Part shown: piece by piece, positions 35,363 through 44,109 of the stretch | Position numbering within the stretch: position 1 is the stretch's first letter | Layout: every line of letters starts with the position of its first letter | DNA from: UBA7703 sp963667195 | Lineage (GTDB): Bacteria > Bacillota > Clostridia > Christensenellales > CAG-138 | Length of the DNA: 64,000 nucleotides | Assembly: GCA_963667195.1 (NCBI GenBank) | Contig: OY762962.1 | Span: 3,162,001-3,226,000 of the forward strand | Direction: 5' to 3' | The notes under the pieces: generated by a model | What the model was told of the DNA's origin: nothing | The model's database searches: none | What the model saw: the letters and a program-made list of their open reading frames with translations, nothing else | Translations under genes and position numbers: made by a program

Positions 35363-36343
35363 TTATACATTACAGGATCGATACTGAATCAATTCCGCCG
35401 CGACGCTGACCGCGATTTCAGCCGGGGTTTGCGCACCAATGGTCAGCCCGATCGGTGCATGCAGGCGGTTGATCTGCTCTGCGCTTAGGCCATCCGCGAG
35501 AAGCCGTTCCTTCGTGAGCGCAATCTTCTTCCTGCTGCCGATGCATCCAATATAGTCTGCCTCCGAGCGCAGCAGCCAGCGTAAAATCTGATAATCCGTC
35601 TCGTGACCGCGCGACATCACGATTCCGTGATCCCGCTTTGTGATGCGCAAGAGCGCTTCTGCGGAGTCATACCCGCAGTGGATCACGCGCTCCGCCTCGG
35701 GAAACAGCGCTGCCTGCGCAAACTCCTCCCGATCCTCCACCACCCAAACGCGGTACTCCAGTAGCGCGAGTTGACGCGCCATGCACTGCGCCACATGCCC
35801 GCCGCCAAACAGAATCACGCGCGGAGCCTCGCGCAGGGGCTCGATCAGCCACAGTGGTTCCGTTTCGGTCAGAATCGGTTGCTCCGGCGGGCAGGAAATC
35901 CCGCAGGTTTCCTGCAACTCAGCTGCGGAAAAAACACGGCTTTCGCCGGGGTTCCCGTTCACGATCTCGCAGACAAGATAAGCTTCGGCTTGTTGCTCCA
36001 GCGCGGCGCGCATCTGCCCGATGAGTATTTCCGCCGTCTGATCGGCAAACGCGCGAAACAGCACCGTTACCCCACCGGAGTAAACGTCCTTTTCATCGGC
36101 GTGGATTTCGTACTCTTTGACCGCGCATGCGCCTTTGGCGAGCAGCGTGAGCGCATCCTGCTTGACGCGAAATTCCAACGATCCTCCGCCGACCGTTCCA
36201 ACCTGCTCACCCGCAACGGAGACGACCATACCGGTGCCGACGCCGCGCGGCGCACTGCCGCTTCGCGACAATACCGTCGCGAGCATGCATGCATTCCCCG
36301 CGTTCCATTCGGCTTCGATTGCGTTGAGCAGTTCTCGTTCCAT
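35363..36343 (-). CDS. XdhC family protein (molybdenum hydroxylase maturation)
   Basis: Protein of 326 residues. The N-terminal XdhC/CoxI domain has ATVLSRSGSAPRGVG and VGGGSLE, and the C-terminal Rossmann domain has VILFGGGHVAQCMARQL and CIGSRKK. The family inserts sulfurated molybdenum cofactor into xanthine dehydrogenase-type enzymes. No hydroxylase subunit is in the window, so its client is elsewhere or the protein has another use. It ends the MTase-XdhC pair. Confidence 0.88.
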   Translation of the reverse strand: MERELLNAIEAEWNAGNACMLATVLSRSGSAPRGVGTGMVVSVAGEQVGTVGGGSLEFRVKQDALTLLAKGACAVKEYEIHADEKDVYSGGVTVLFRAFADQTAEILIGQMRAALEQQAEAYLVCEIVNGNPGESRVFSAAELQETCGISCPPEQPILTETEPLWLIEPLREAPRVILFGGGHVAQCMARQLALLEYRVWVVEDREEFAQAALFPEAERVIHCGYDSAEALLRITKRDHGIVMSRGHETDYQILRWLLRSEADYIGCIGSRKKIALTKERLLADGLSAEQINRLHAPIGLTIGAQTPAEIAVSVAAELIQYRSCNV

Positions 36344-36353
36344 ATGTTTCTCG

Positions 36354-37043
36354 CTATGCGATCGGTTTCTTCAAAGCGGGATTCGCCGCGTCAAACACAA
36401 TCAACCCCATCTTCTTACGCTCGGTCAGCTGATACGGAAACTCCACGTCGCTTGTTTTGTCGAGAAGCACATCCAGCTCCTCATCCGTCAACAGGCGGTT
36501 CCAGGAAAAGAGGAAATACGACTTCGCATCCTCGCGGGAGCGAAACGGCTGCACATGCTCCTGCTCAAACGGCTCGTAGGTAAAGGGAATCGACATGCTC
36601 TTGAGCGTGCCCGTCATCTCCTCGATCGCGCGTTCGCCTTCCGCCGTATCGCGGGAGAACAGCAAAAACGTCTTCGCGCGGGAAAGTTCCCGCACCACGG
36701 GCAGCACCTGCTCCGTGCCGCCGATATCATATAGCACCAGCGCGTCGTAGAGCTTGTCCGGCGAATATGTCAGCACATCGCCTAAAATCGCAACCACGTT
36801 TTGCGGGCAACGCACACGAAACGCGGCGACCGCCTTGGGATCGTTTTCCATCACGGTTACCTGCTCCACGTGATAGGACATCCAGATCGCGAGATCGCCT
36901 AAGCCGCCGCCTGCGTTGAACACGCGCGCGGAAGGCGGCAGGTAAGCGGAAATTCGCTCCGCGATCCAATAATAAAACTTGCTCTTTTTCGAAGCATCGC
37001 TCATCCAGCGAATGTTTGCGTCCGTCCAAACGAATTCTTCCAA
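36354..37043 (-). CDS. SAM-dependent methyltransferase-like protein
   Basis: Protein of 229 residues with a class I methyltransferase fold: VFNAGGGLGDLAIWMS is the SAM-binding glycine loop and VTVMENDP ends with the acidic residue for the ribose. The substrate is unknown. The start is TTG with GAGGAG upstream. It lies between tag and the xdhC-like gene on one strand, so all three may be one operon. Confidence 0.72.
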   Translation of the reverse strand: MEEFVWTDANIRWMSDASKKSKFYYWIAERISAYLPPSARVFNAGGGLGDLAIWMSYHVEQVTVMENDPKAVAAFRVRCPQNVVAILGDVLTYSPDKLYDALVLYDIGGTEQVLPVVRELSRAKTFLLFSRDTAEGERAIEEMTGTLKSMSIPFTYEPFEQEHVQPFRSREDAKSYFLFSWNRLLTDEELDVLLDKTSDVEFPYQLTERKKMGLIVFDAANPALKKPIA

Positions 37044-37100
37044 CTCTTTGTGTCTCCTCGTGTTTATGTTCTATCCATATTTCAAGCATCGGTGCCCGCG

Positions 37101-37697
37101 CTATTCGCGCAGCGTTTGATCCGCTCCAATCGACTGCATCAGTTCGCCGTAGCGGTAGCAGTTGGTCTCGTGCTCGTTGACGATTCCCGCGGCTTGCAGG
37201 AAGGAGTGAATCGTCACCGAACCCGCGTATTTCATGCCGCGCCGCTTCATATCCTCCGCCATGCGGTCCGAAAGCGGGCTGGTTGCGCGCGGCGAATCGT
37301 CGGGGCTCAGCACGACTTTTCCGCCGGAAAAGCTCCACAGATAGTTGCAAAACGAGCCGAACTCGCGCCGAAGATCCAGCACGATCTTCGCGTTGGAAAT
37401 CGCGGCCTCAATCTTGCCGCGGCTTCGGATGATGCCCGCGTTTTGCAGAAGCTCTTCCACCTTAGCCGCATCGTATGCCGCAATCTTTTCCACGTCAAAC
37501 CCGTCGAACGCTTCCGAAAATGCCTCCCGCTTTTTCAAAAGCGTAATCCAGGATAGCCCCGCCTGAAACAGCTCCAGCAGAAACAGGCCGTACATCTCCT
37601 GATCTTCGTGAATCGGCGTACCCCATTCTTCATCGTGATACGCGCAGTAAAGCGGACTATCCTGTCTAACCCAAAAGCATCTCGTTTTTTGCTCCAT
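37101..37697 (-). CDS. tag: DNA-3-methyladenine glycosylase I
   Basis: Protein of 198 residues. It has the Tag signature CFWVRQDSPLYCAYHDEEWG, with the zinc-binding Cys and His, then LFQAGLSWITLLKKREAF, and a C-terminal zinc region SVTIHSFLQAAGIVNEH. It removes 3-methyladenine from alkylated DNA. It leads a minus-strand group with a methyltransferase and XdhC. Confidence 0.94.
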   Translation of the reverse strand: MEQKTRCFWVRQDSPLYCAYHDEEWGTPIHEDQEMYGLFLLELFQAGLSWITLLKKREAFSEAFDGFDVEKIAAYDAAKVEELLQNAGIIRSRGKIEAAISNAKIVLDLRREFGSFCNYLWSFSGGKVVLSPDDSPRATSPLSDRMAEDMKRRGMKYAGSVTIHSFLQAAGIVNEHETNCYRYGELMQSIGADQTLRE

Positions 37698-37789
37698 CGC
37701 GTTTGGTACCCACTTTCTTTGTCACGCGCCATCGTCATGCGTCAAACGGCAGGATTGATTATACCATAACCCCAAAACGAGCGCAAAAA

Positions 37790-37819
37790 AATGCCGTCGC
37801 AATTCTTTGCGGCGGCATT
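37790..37819 (-). terminator. Terminator of the GntR-ABC operon
   Basis: A 13-bp stem (AATGCCGTCGCAA with TTGCGGCGGCATT) is followed by seven T residues on the minus strand, after the permease stop. Confidence 0.88.
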
Positions 37820-37833
37820 CATTTCCTGCTGGA

Positions 37834-40143
37834 TTAACCTACCGGCGTAGGCGAGGGCATCGCAAAATTCTGAGGAAGCCCAATCGTCGGCCCGTCTATA
37901 ATCGTTCCGCCATAGGTGGTGTTATCGTAATCGTCCTGCAGTGTCTTCCACTGCTTGAGGATTTCGACAAGCCGCGTCTGATCTTCCGCCGTGAAGGTTC
38001 GATAGCTCGGGTCGTAAGAGTTAATCGCGCCGTTCGGGCCGACATAACGCACGCTTCCATTGCTGACGTAATAGATGTTTCCGCCGGAGACAAACGTTCC
38101 GTCACCATAGGTTGAAGGCATGCTTGCGATGACGTCCGCGCCATAGTACGTTCCGTCCGTCTTATGCACGCGTCCGCCCCAGTTCACGAATGCGCAGAAA
38201 TCACTCGGATTCGTGGTCTGCTTGCTTCTGGATAGGATGGCGGCGAGCTCGTTCATCAGCGGTTGAAGCTGATCGTTCAGGCTCTGCATGCTGGTATCGT
38301 TCGCGGAACGGTTGTAATAGAACGAAATCGCCTGCTTTGTGCCATCCGACATCGGGACATTGTAGAACATGACGGAGAGGTTGAAGTAGTCCATATTGTC
38401 AACCAGCGAATCGGACTTCTCCAGCATCTGCTGCATCAGGTCGAGATGCTCGTCTTTGCTCTGCGAGTTTTGATACTGCATCCAGGCGGACGCGGTCTTC
38501 GGCATGGAAACGCGAATGTTGTAATAATCCCAGAACCGCGTCATGCCAACATATCCCGCAACCGAGATTGATCCATAGGTCTGTTCGTCGTCCACATTAT
38601 AGGCGTACGTCGGATCATAGTAGCGGTAGGAATCATTCGCGGGGCTTCCCGTGGTCGGCAATTCCTCGGAGAACATGCGGAAGATTTCCTTGTTCGCCAT
38701 ATAGCCGCCCTTGAACGGGTCGTCCCCCTGCAGGTAGCACACGGACTCCATCGGTGGAAGCGCACGCACCGCCTGAATGTAGTCGCTGTTCTCCTCGCAA
38801 TAGTTCAAAAGCGTGTTCTTGTTGAGGAACGTCAGCACACGGCTGAATTTTCTGCCGTCCTTGAGCACAAATGTGACCGGCTGGGAGGAAAGCGAATACG
38901 CGGTCTGATCGCCATAGCCGTAGCTCAAGTATCCAGTAAGGCGGATGGTTGCGATGTTGTCGCGCAGGGTCTCCACCGCGTAGTTCTTCACATCGCTTTC
39001 CGTAAAGTGCACTTTGGACACCTGATACTGCTGGTAGGTGATATTCTCGGACCCGCGGCTCTCGCCCGTAAACTGAACATAGGCAACATCCTGCGAATTC
39101 GGAACGTAACTCTGCATGGTGTTCGCAATGCCTATGGTTCCGAAATACGCCGCACCGCCGACGACCGCCGGAACGAGGATCCACGGCAGCGAGAAGAGTA
39201 CCTTCTTAAAGGAGCGCAGCACGACGGTTTGATAGATGGCATAGATGCCAACCGCAACGGCGATTACGATCGGGATGCTGATTTCACGTTGCGAAATAAT
39301 CTTGGAGGCAAACAGCATTGCAATCGGAATCACGGCGGCGCAAGCAAACGCGGTCTGCAAGGTTGCGCTCTTTGCACCGCGCTCGGCGAGTTCGGAAGGC
39401 CTGCGCGAAAAGAGGAGCCTAGCGATCACTAGCTCCGCCGCAACGAGTAGCGCGGAGTAGAGCATGTTGCCCGGCAAATACAGCGTTTGGCGCAGCATCG
39501 GGCGCATCAACTGCGCAAGCTGTCCGGTTGCGATGTTGGTGACCGGCGTTAAGTACCACGGTAAATCCAGCCAGCCGATGATTTGCGTGTTGGCGATGAT
39601 GCCGCGCGCAACCGTAAACTGCACAAAGCGGAACAAGCCTAACACAAGCACGCTTAGCCCGAGTCCCGTGTAAGCGGTGCCTGTCATCGTCATCGCAATT
39701 GCGCAAGCCGCGAACACCAGCATGGTTCCGATTGCGTAAAACGGCACCGCGACCAGCGCATACAGCTGCACGAACGGCGTCCTGGTCAGCGTAAACACGA
39801 TGACCGTCAGAAGAACGCTGCTGAGTACAATCGCGGCAATCCAGGTCAGCGCCGCAAGCGAAATTGCCCAGAAGAGCTTTTTGCGCGATACGGGCAGGCT
39901 ATGGTAAAAGTCACTGTCCGAGCGCTTGTTGAGAAACGAAAAGCCCTCCATCGCAAACGCGATGCCGCCGACATAGATCATCACGATCAGCGGAGTGAAC
40001 ATCTTCGACATACTCGGCACGTTGTCCTGATAGAGTGCCGTGCAATACTGAATCGACAAAAACGCGCTTGCCACAAGAATCAGCGTCAAGAGAATGAATC
40101 CCACGCGTGAAAGTCTACGAATCGACTCCAGATATGGCTTCAT
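37834..40143 (-). CDS. ABC-2 type transporter permease with large extracellular domain
   Basis: Protein of 769 residues. Several transmembrane segments lie in the first 330 residues (starting RVGFILLTLILVASAFL), followed by a long, polar, tyrosine-rich region of about 430 residues with no clear membrane segment, probably extracytoplasmic. The EGFSFLNKRSDSDFYHSLPVSRKKLFW stretch is typical of permeases in YtrA-regulated ABC operons. It overlaps the ATPase gene by ATGA. Confidence 0.85.
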   Translation of the reverse strand: MKPYLESIRRLSRVGFILLTLILVASAFLSIQYCTALYQDNVPSMSKMFTPLIVMIYVGGIAFAMEGFSFLNKRSDSDFYHSLPVSRKKLFWAISLAALTWIAAIVLSSVLLTVIVFTLTRTPFVQLYALVAVPFYAIGTMLVFAACAIAMTMTGTAYTGLGLSVLVLGLFRFVQFTVARGIIANTQIIGWLDLPWYLTPVTNIATGQLAQLMRPMLRQTLYLPGNMLYSALLVAAELVIARLLFSRRPSELAERGAKSATLQTAFACAAVIPIAMLFASKIISQREISIPIVIAVAVGIYAIYQTVVLRSFKKVLFSLPWILVPAVVGGAAYFGTIGIANTMQSYVPNSQDVAYVQFTGESRGSENITYQQYQVSKVHFTESDVKNYAVETLRDNIATIRLTGYLSYGYGDQTAYSLSSQPVTFVLKDGRKFSRVLTFLNKNTLLNYCEENSDYIQAVRALPPMESVCYLQGDDPFKGGYMANKEIFRMFSEELPTTGSPANDSYRYYDPTYAYNVDDEQTYGSISVAGYVGMTRFWDYYNIRVSMPKTASAWMQYQNSQSKDEHLDLMQQMLEKSDSLVDNMDYFNLSVMFYNVPMSDGTKQAISFYYNRSANDTSMQSLNDQLQPLMNELAAILSRSKQTTNPSDFCAFVNWGGRVHKTDGTYYGADVIASMPSTYGDGTFVSGGNIYYVSNGSVRYVGPNGAINSYDPSYRTFTAEDQTRLVEILKQWKTLQDDYDNTTYGGTIIDGPTIGLPQNFAMPSPTPVG

Positions 40144-41057
40144 GCGTGTTCGCCTCCTTTCAGAGCGGGCGCTTCAAAGGAGTATCCAAGCGCCTCCATT
40201 TCATATAAGAACACCTCTTCCAGCGTCAACGGAAGAATTTCAAGCAGCAACGGATTCATGGCTCCGATCAGCGTCTTCGATTTTGTGCTGTCGCCGCGGA
40301 TGATCATATTGGCAACGCTGCCCTGTTTGACAAAGGAGAGAATATCCATGTCGGGGAAACGCGTTTGATCATATTCTTCTGCAAAAGCAACCTGCACCTT
40401 AAAGAGCGAGGTCTTTAGGTTTTGCACATCGCTTTCAAACACGATTCCGCCCTGATACAACAGCGCGAGCTGATCGCAGGTGTCTTCCAGCTCTCTGAGA
40501 CTGTGGCTCGTGATAACGGCGGTGCACCCACGCTCCAGCACGTCGTCATATAGCATGCCTTTGACGAGATTGCGCATCACGGGATCAAGGCCATCGAACG
40601 TCTCGTCGAAAAACACGTAATCCGTCATCGCGGACAGCGCGAGAATCGTCGAGGCCTGCCTGCGCATGCCCTTGGAGAATGTGTTGAGAAGCCTCGCTCG
40701 ATCCAGCTTAAACGCGGCGCAAAGATCCGTAAATCGTTCGTTTGAAAAGTGCGGATACATGGATTCATACAACAGCGACATCCGGTTTAGATTGCTCTGC
40801 GGTAAAAAATACAGCTCGTCCGGCACGAAAACGCAGTGCTCCTTGACGGACGGATTATCGAAAACCTCGCCGCCGTTGATCGAGATATGCCCTTCGTCCG
40901 GTTGATAGATTCCGTTGCAAAGCCGTAAAAACGTGCTCTTGCCCGCGCCGTTTGCGCCGACAAGGCCGTAGATGCAGCCCTGCGGAATGTTGCAATTCAG
41001 GTTGGTCAGCGCTTCCACTTCACCAAAGCGCTTAGACAGCTTGCGCGCCTTTATCAT
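40140..41057 (-). CDS. ABC transporter ATP-binding protein
   Basis: Protein of 305 residues with Walker A GANGAGKST, a weak signature region FSKGMRRQA in place of LSGGQ, Walker B YVFFDETFDG and the H-loop ITSHSLREL. It should power the permease encoded next to it. It overlaps both neighbours by four bases, so the three genes are tightly coupled. Confidence 0.93.
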   Translation of the reverse strand: MIKARKLSKRFGEVEALTNLNCNIPQGCIYGLVGANGAGKSTFLRLCNGIYQPDEGHISINGGEVFDNPSVKEHCVFVPDELYFLPQSNLNRMSLLYESMYPHFSNERFTDLCAAFKLDRARLLNTFSKGMRRQASTILALSAMTDYVFFDETFDGLDPVMRNLVKGMLYDDVLERGCTAVITSHSLRELEDTCDQLALLYQGGIVFESDVQNLKTSLFKVQVAFAEEYDQTRFPDMDILSFVKQGSVANMIIRGDSTKSKTLIGAMNPLLLEILPLTLEEVFLYEMEALGYSFEAPALKGGEHA

Positions 41058-41431
41058 GCCTCAATTTCCTTTCCGTAGGCGGCGTTCACCGTGTCAAGCA
41101 CTTGCTCAACCGGCAACCCAGCCGCGCAGAGTTCCTCTGCGATGTGCCGAATCTCCTCCAGTCGCCCTTTCAACCCTTCCCCAACGAGTCGAAACGCGTC
41201 TGCGGTGACAAACCTGCCGTTACCGGGCGCGCTGACGCAAAGGCCGCGCCGCTCCAGTTCACTATACGCCTTTTGAAGAGTGTTCGGGTTGACCGACAAT
41301 TCCTGCGAGAGTACACGCACGGAAGGAAGCTGGTCGCCCTCCTTTAATAAGCCGGAAGCGATCAACCTCTGTGTCTGATCGATGATCTGTTCGTAGATCG
41401 GCGTACGTCCGAACCGGTCGATTTGAAACAT
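41054..41431 (-). CDS. GntR family transcriptional regulator (YtrA type)
   Basis: Protein of 125 residues. The winged helix of GntR proteins covers residues 10-75 (PIYEQIIDQTQRLIASGLL, then LPSVRVLSQELSVNPNTLQKAY). The short C-terminal tail of about 50 residues is typical of the YtrA subfamily, which represses adjacent ABC operons. AGGAGG precedes the ATG. A perfect palindrome in its promoter is the likely operator. Confidence 0.92.
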   Translation of the reverse strand: MFQIDRFGRTPIYEQIIDQTQRLIASGLLKEGDQLPSVRVLSQELSVNPNTLQKAYSELERRGLCVSAPGNGRFVTADAFRLVGEGLKGRLEEIRHIAEELCAAGLPVEQVLDTVNAAYGKEIEA

Positions 41432-41454
41432 CGCACAACCTCCTTTACGAGGAT

Positions 41455-41481
41455 AAGTGTACTATCCGTTATAGTACACTT
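41455..41481. promoter_or_regulatory. GntR/YtrA operator
   Basis: AAGTGTACTAT and ATAGTACACTT form a perfect 11-bp inverted repeat with a 5-base spacer. It sits at the predicted transcription start of the GntR-ABC operon. Confidence 0.75.
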
Positions 41482-41483
41482 GA

Positions 41484-41512
41484 ATATTACTTCCGTTTTG
41501 CCGGATTGTCAA
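41484..41512 (-). promoter_or_regulatory. Promoter of the GntR-ABC operon
   Basis: A perfect TTGACA (41507-41512), 17 bp and TAATAT (41484-41489), read on the minus strand and directly followed by the palindromic operator. Confidence 0.7.
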
Positions 41513-41674
41513 GAAGAAAAGACTCGCATTTGTGAAGAAATGTTGTTTTTTTCGCGATTTGTGGTGCATCGCGCGTCATTATTCGTCCTGCTGATGTACC
41601 TGCTGGGGAAATCGCGTTTTTTGAACAGATTCTGCCGCTGTATTTCCTCTATTGAGTGTGATAGAATGCGCTCT

Positions 41675-42742
41675 ATGGAAAAGCGATTTGATCCAAACAA
41701 AAATCAGCAGTCACCCCATCAGCCGGGGTTTGACTGGGCACCTGCCGAGACGCCGGAGCAGCGCGCGCAAAAGCGCAAAGAGCGTATCACGATCGTCTCC
41801 ATCATCACGCTGCTGCTCGCGATCCTCGCCGTGCTGTTTACGCTGATGCACAACACGCTTGCCGGAGCCGTTGCGGCAGCCGCTTCGTCTTCTCCCGCGC
41901 AGACGGCTTCCGCCGTCGCCGCCTCGCCGGAGCCATCGCAAACCGCCGGTTCCGCGCAGGCTCCCGCGGCAAACGCGAGCTTGCTCGTCACCTTTCTGGA
42001 CGTGGGTCAGGGCGATTGCACCTTCCTTCGCTCGCCTTCCGGCAAGACCATGCTCGTGGACGGCGGCCCGGACGGATCGTTTCCCGTGATCGAAAAATAC
42101 CTCACCTCGCTCGGTGTGGTCGGGCTGGACGTGGTCATGGCGTCTCACGTGCACGCGGATCACATCGGCGGCTTAATCTCCGTCGTGGACACCTACCCGG
42201 TCGGAGATTTCTATTATCCGCCGTTTGACGCGGACAGCGAGACATACTTCAACCTTCTTGATGCGCTCAAGGAGAGTCAGGCAACCGTGCATCAGCCGTA
42301 TGCGGGCGTCGATACGTTGATCCCGTGGGACGATCAGGTGGAGGTGCGCATCCTCGCTCCCTATGATACGATTTACGACGACTTCAACGACACGAGCTAT
42401 ATCATTCGCGTTTCATACGGTAACACCGCCGTTCTGCTCACCGGAGACTCGACCGATCTCGGCCAAAAGCTCGCACTCAAGGCACAGCCGGATCACTATT
42501 TTAAGGCGGATGTGCTCAAGGTTGCGCACCACGGCTCCAGCGATTCCACGTTTGAAAAGTTTCTCGACGCGGTGTCGCCTGCAATCGCGGTCATCAGCGT
42601 CGGCAAGGGAAACGACTACGGGCACCCGGATCAGACGCTGCTGGATCGCCTCACCGAGCGGGGCATCACCATCTATCGCACGGATGAGGACGGAACCATC
42701 TCGCTCCTGCTTGACGGAACCAGCGTGACGGTGGTAAAATAA
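41675..42742 (+). CDS. Membrane-anchored metallo-beta-lactamase-fold hydrolase (ComEC/Rec2-like domain)
   Basis: Protein of 355 residues. A charged cytoplasmic start is followed by one transmembrane segment (residues about 38-58) and an Ala/Ser/Pro linker. A metallo-beta-lactamase domain follows, with VTFLDVGQGDCTFLRSPSG and the metal motif SHVHADHIGG, as in the C-terminal domain of ComEC. VLKVAHHGSSDST is a further metal motif. Substrate unknown; it may be a phosphodiesterase or nuclease outside the cell. No ribosome site is seen before the ATG; a TAGAAT box lies 7 bases upstream. Confidence 0.82.
   Translation: MEKRFDPNKNQQSPHQPGFDWAPAETPEQRAQKRKERITIVSIITLLLAILAVLFTLMHNTLAGAVAAAASSSPAQTASAVAASPEPSQTAGSAQAPAANASLLVTFLDVGQGDCTFLRSPSGKTMLVDGGPDGSFPVIEKYLTSLGVVGLDVVMASHVHADHIGGLISVVDTYPVGDFYYPPFDADSETYFNLLDALKESQATVHQPYAGVDTLIPWDDQVEVRILAPYDTIYDDFNDTSYIIRVSYGNTAVLLTGDSTDLGQKLALKAQPDHYFKADVLKVAHHGSSDSTFEKFLDAVSPAIAVISVGKGNDYGHPDQTLLDRLTERGITIYRTDEDGTISLLLDGTSVTVVK
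42711..42740 (+). promoter_or_regulatory. Promoter of the pheST T-box transcript
   Basis: TTGACG (42711-42716), an 18-bp spacer and TAAAAT (42735-42740). The whole promoter lies inside the last codons of the preceding gene. Confidence 0.7.
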
Positions 42743-42746
42743 TTGA

Positions 42747-43008
42747 TAAGTAAACACAACGGCTATGAAGGGGAAAAGTCCTCAGAGAGCGCTTTAGAGA
42801 GTACCGTCACCGGCTGAAAGCGGTATGCGCAGGAAAGGACACAAAGTTCGCCCCGGAGCCTCATCGGTGAACAGTGCAGTGCATTCAGTAGTCGAAGACG
42901 GGATCGCCCGATACAGCGAGATCGAGGCTTAACCCGGCAGTGCCGGGCGAGCAAACGAGGGTGGTACCACGACGCGATTCGTCCCTTTTGGGCGGAGCGC
43001 GTTTTTTA
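42747..43008 (+). promoter_or_regulatory. T-box leader (phenylalanine) of pheST
   Basis: The T-box core TGGTACCACG is at 42962-42971. Stem I motifs (AGAGAGTACCG, then GGCTGAAAGCGG) are upstream, with TTC at 42847-42849 as the candidate specifier codon. The terminator is a 12-bp stem with one mismatch (42973-42984 with 42990-43001) followed by six T residues. It should respond to uncharged tRNA-Phe. Confidence 0.92.
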
Positions 43009-43066
43009 TTTGGTAAGATTTCTATTTTAAAAAAGTACTGGTTGATACACAAGGAGGAGAAGAAGA

Positions 43067-44095
43067 ATGGGCATGATGGAATCCCTTGCGCAATTGCGCG
43101 AGGAAACCGAAGCGAAACTGAAAGACTGTCAGTCGTCGGAAGAGCTGGAGCAGCTCTTAGTCGACGTGCTCGGCAGGAACGGATCGCTCACCACGATCCT
43201 GCGCACGATGGGCAAGCTCGCGAGCGACGAGCGCGCCAGCGTCGGCTCGTTTGCCAACAAGGTCAAGGCGGCTCTTGAGACGGTCGTTGCCGAAAAGCGC
43301 GCCTCTCTCGGCGAAGTCGCCAAGCAGCGCAGATTTGCGGAGGAAGCGCTGGATGTCACAGCCCCCGGGCAGCTGACAAACCCGCTGGGCCGCTTGCATC
43401 CGATGACGCAGACCTACCGCGAGATTCGCGATGCGCTGGTCGGCATGGGATTTTCCATGTTCGACGGCCCGGAGATCGAGCTCGACGACAACAACTTCAC
43501 GCTCTTGAACCTGCCGAAGGATCACCCCGCGCGGGACATGCAGGATACGTTCTATATCAACGAAAACGTAGTTCTTCGCACGCACACCTCGCCCTGCGAA
43601 GTCCGCGCGCTGACCACGCTGACCCCGCCGTTCCGGCTCCTGATGCCTGGCCGCGTGTTCCGTGTGGACGAAGTGGACGCGAGCCACTCTCCCGTCTTCC
43701 ACCAGATCGAAGGTTTTGTGGTCGATAAGGGTCTGACGCTGGGCGACCTCAAGGGCATTCTGGACGCGTTTGTTCACGCCGTGTTCGGCGAAAACGTGAA
43801 GACGCGCCTGCGTCCCAGCTACTTCCCGTTCACGGAGCCTTCCGCCGAGCTGGACGTCTCCTGCTCCATCTGCGGCGGCAAGGGCTGCCGCGTCTGCAAG
43901 GGCACGGGCTGGATCGAAATCCTCGGCTGCGGCGTGACCAACCCGCACGAAATCGCCAATTGCGGCTATGACCCGAAGGTCTGGACGGGACTCGCGTTCG
44001 GCCTCGGCGTTGACCGTATGGCAAACCTCAAGTTCGGCATCAACGACATCCGTCTTGAGTATGAAAACGACGCGCGCTTCCTGCGCCAGTTCTAA
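43067..44095 (+). CDS. pheS: Phenylalanine--tRNA ligase alpha subunit
   Basis: Protein of 342 residues, normal for PheS. An N-terminal coiled coil is followed by class II motif 2 (MLM-type PFRLLMPGRVFRVDEVD) and motif 3 (GLAFGLGVDRMANLKFGI). A CxxC-type insert (CSICGGKGCRVCKG) binds zinc in many bacterial forms. AAGGAGGAG precedes the ATG. Confidence 0.98.
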   Translation: MGMMESLAQLREETEAKLKDCQSSEELEQLLVDVLGRNGSLTTILRTMGKLASDERASVGSFANKVKAALETVVAEKRASLGEVAKQRRFAEEALDVTAPGQLTNPLGRLHPMTQTYREIRDALVGMGFSMFDGPEIELDDNNFTLLNLPKDHPARDMQDTFYINENVVLRTHTSPCEVRALTTLTPPFRLLMPGRVFRVDEVDASHSPVFHQIEGFVVDKGLTLGDLKGILDAFVHAVFGENVKTRLRPSYFPFTEPSAELDVSCSICGGKGCRVCKGTGWIEILGCGVTNPHEIANCGYDPKVWTGLAFGLGVDRMANLKFGINDIRLEYENDARFLRQF

Positions 44096-44109
44096 GGAGG
44101 GAAACGAAT

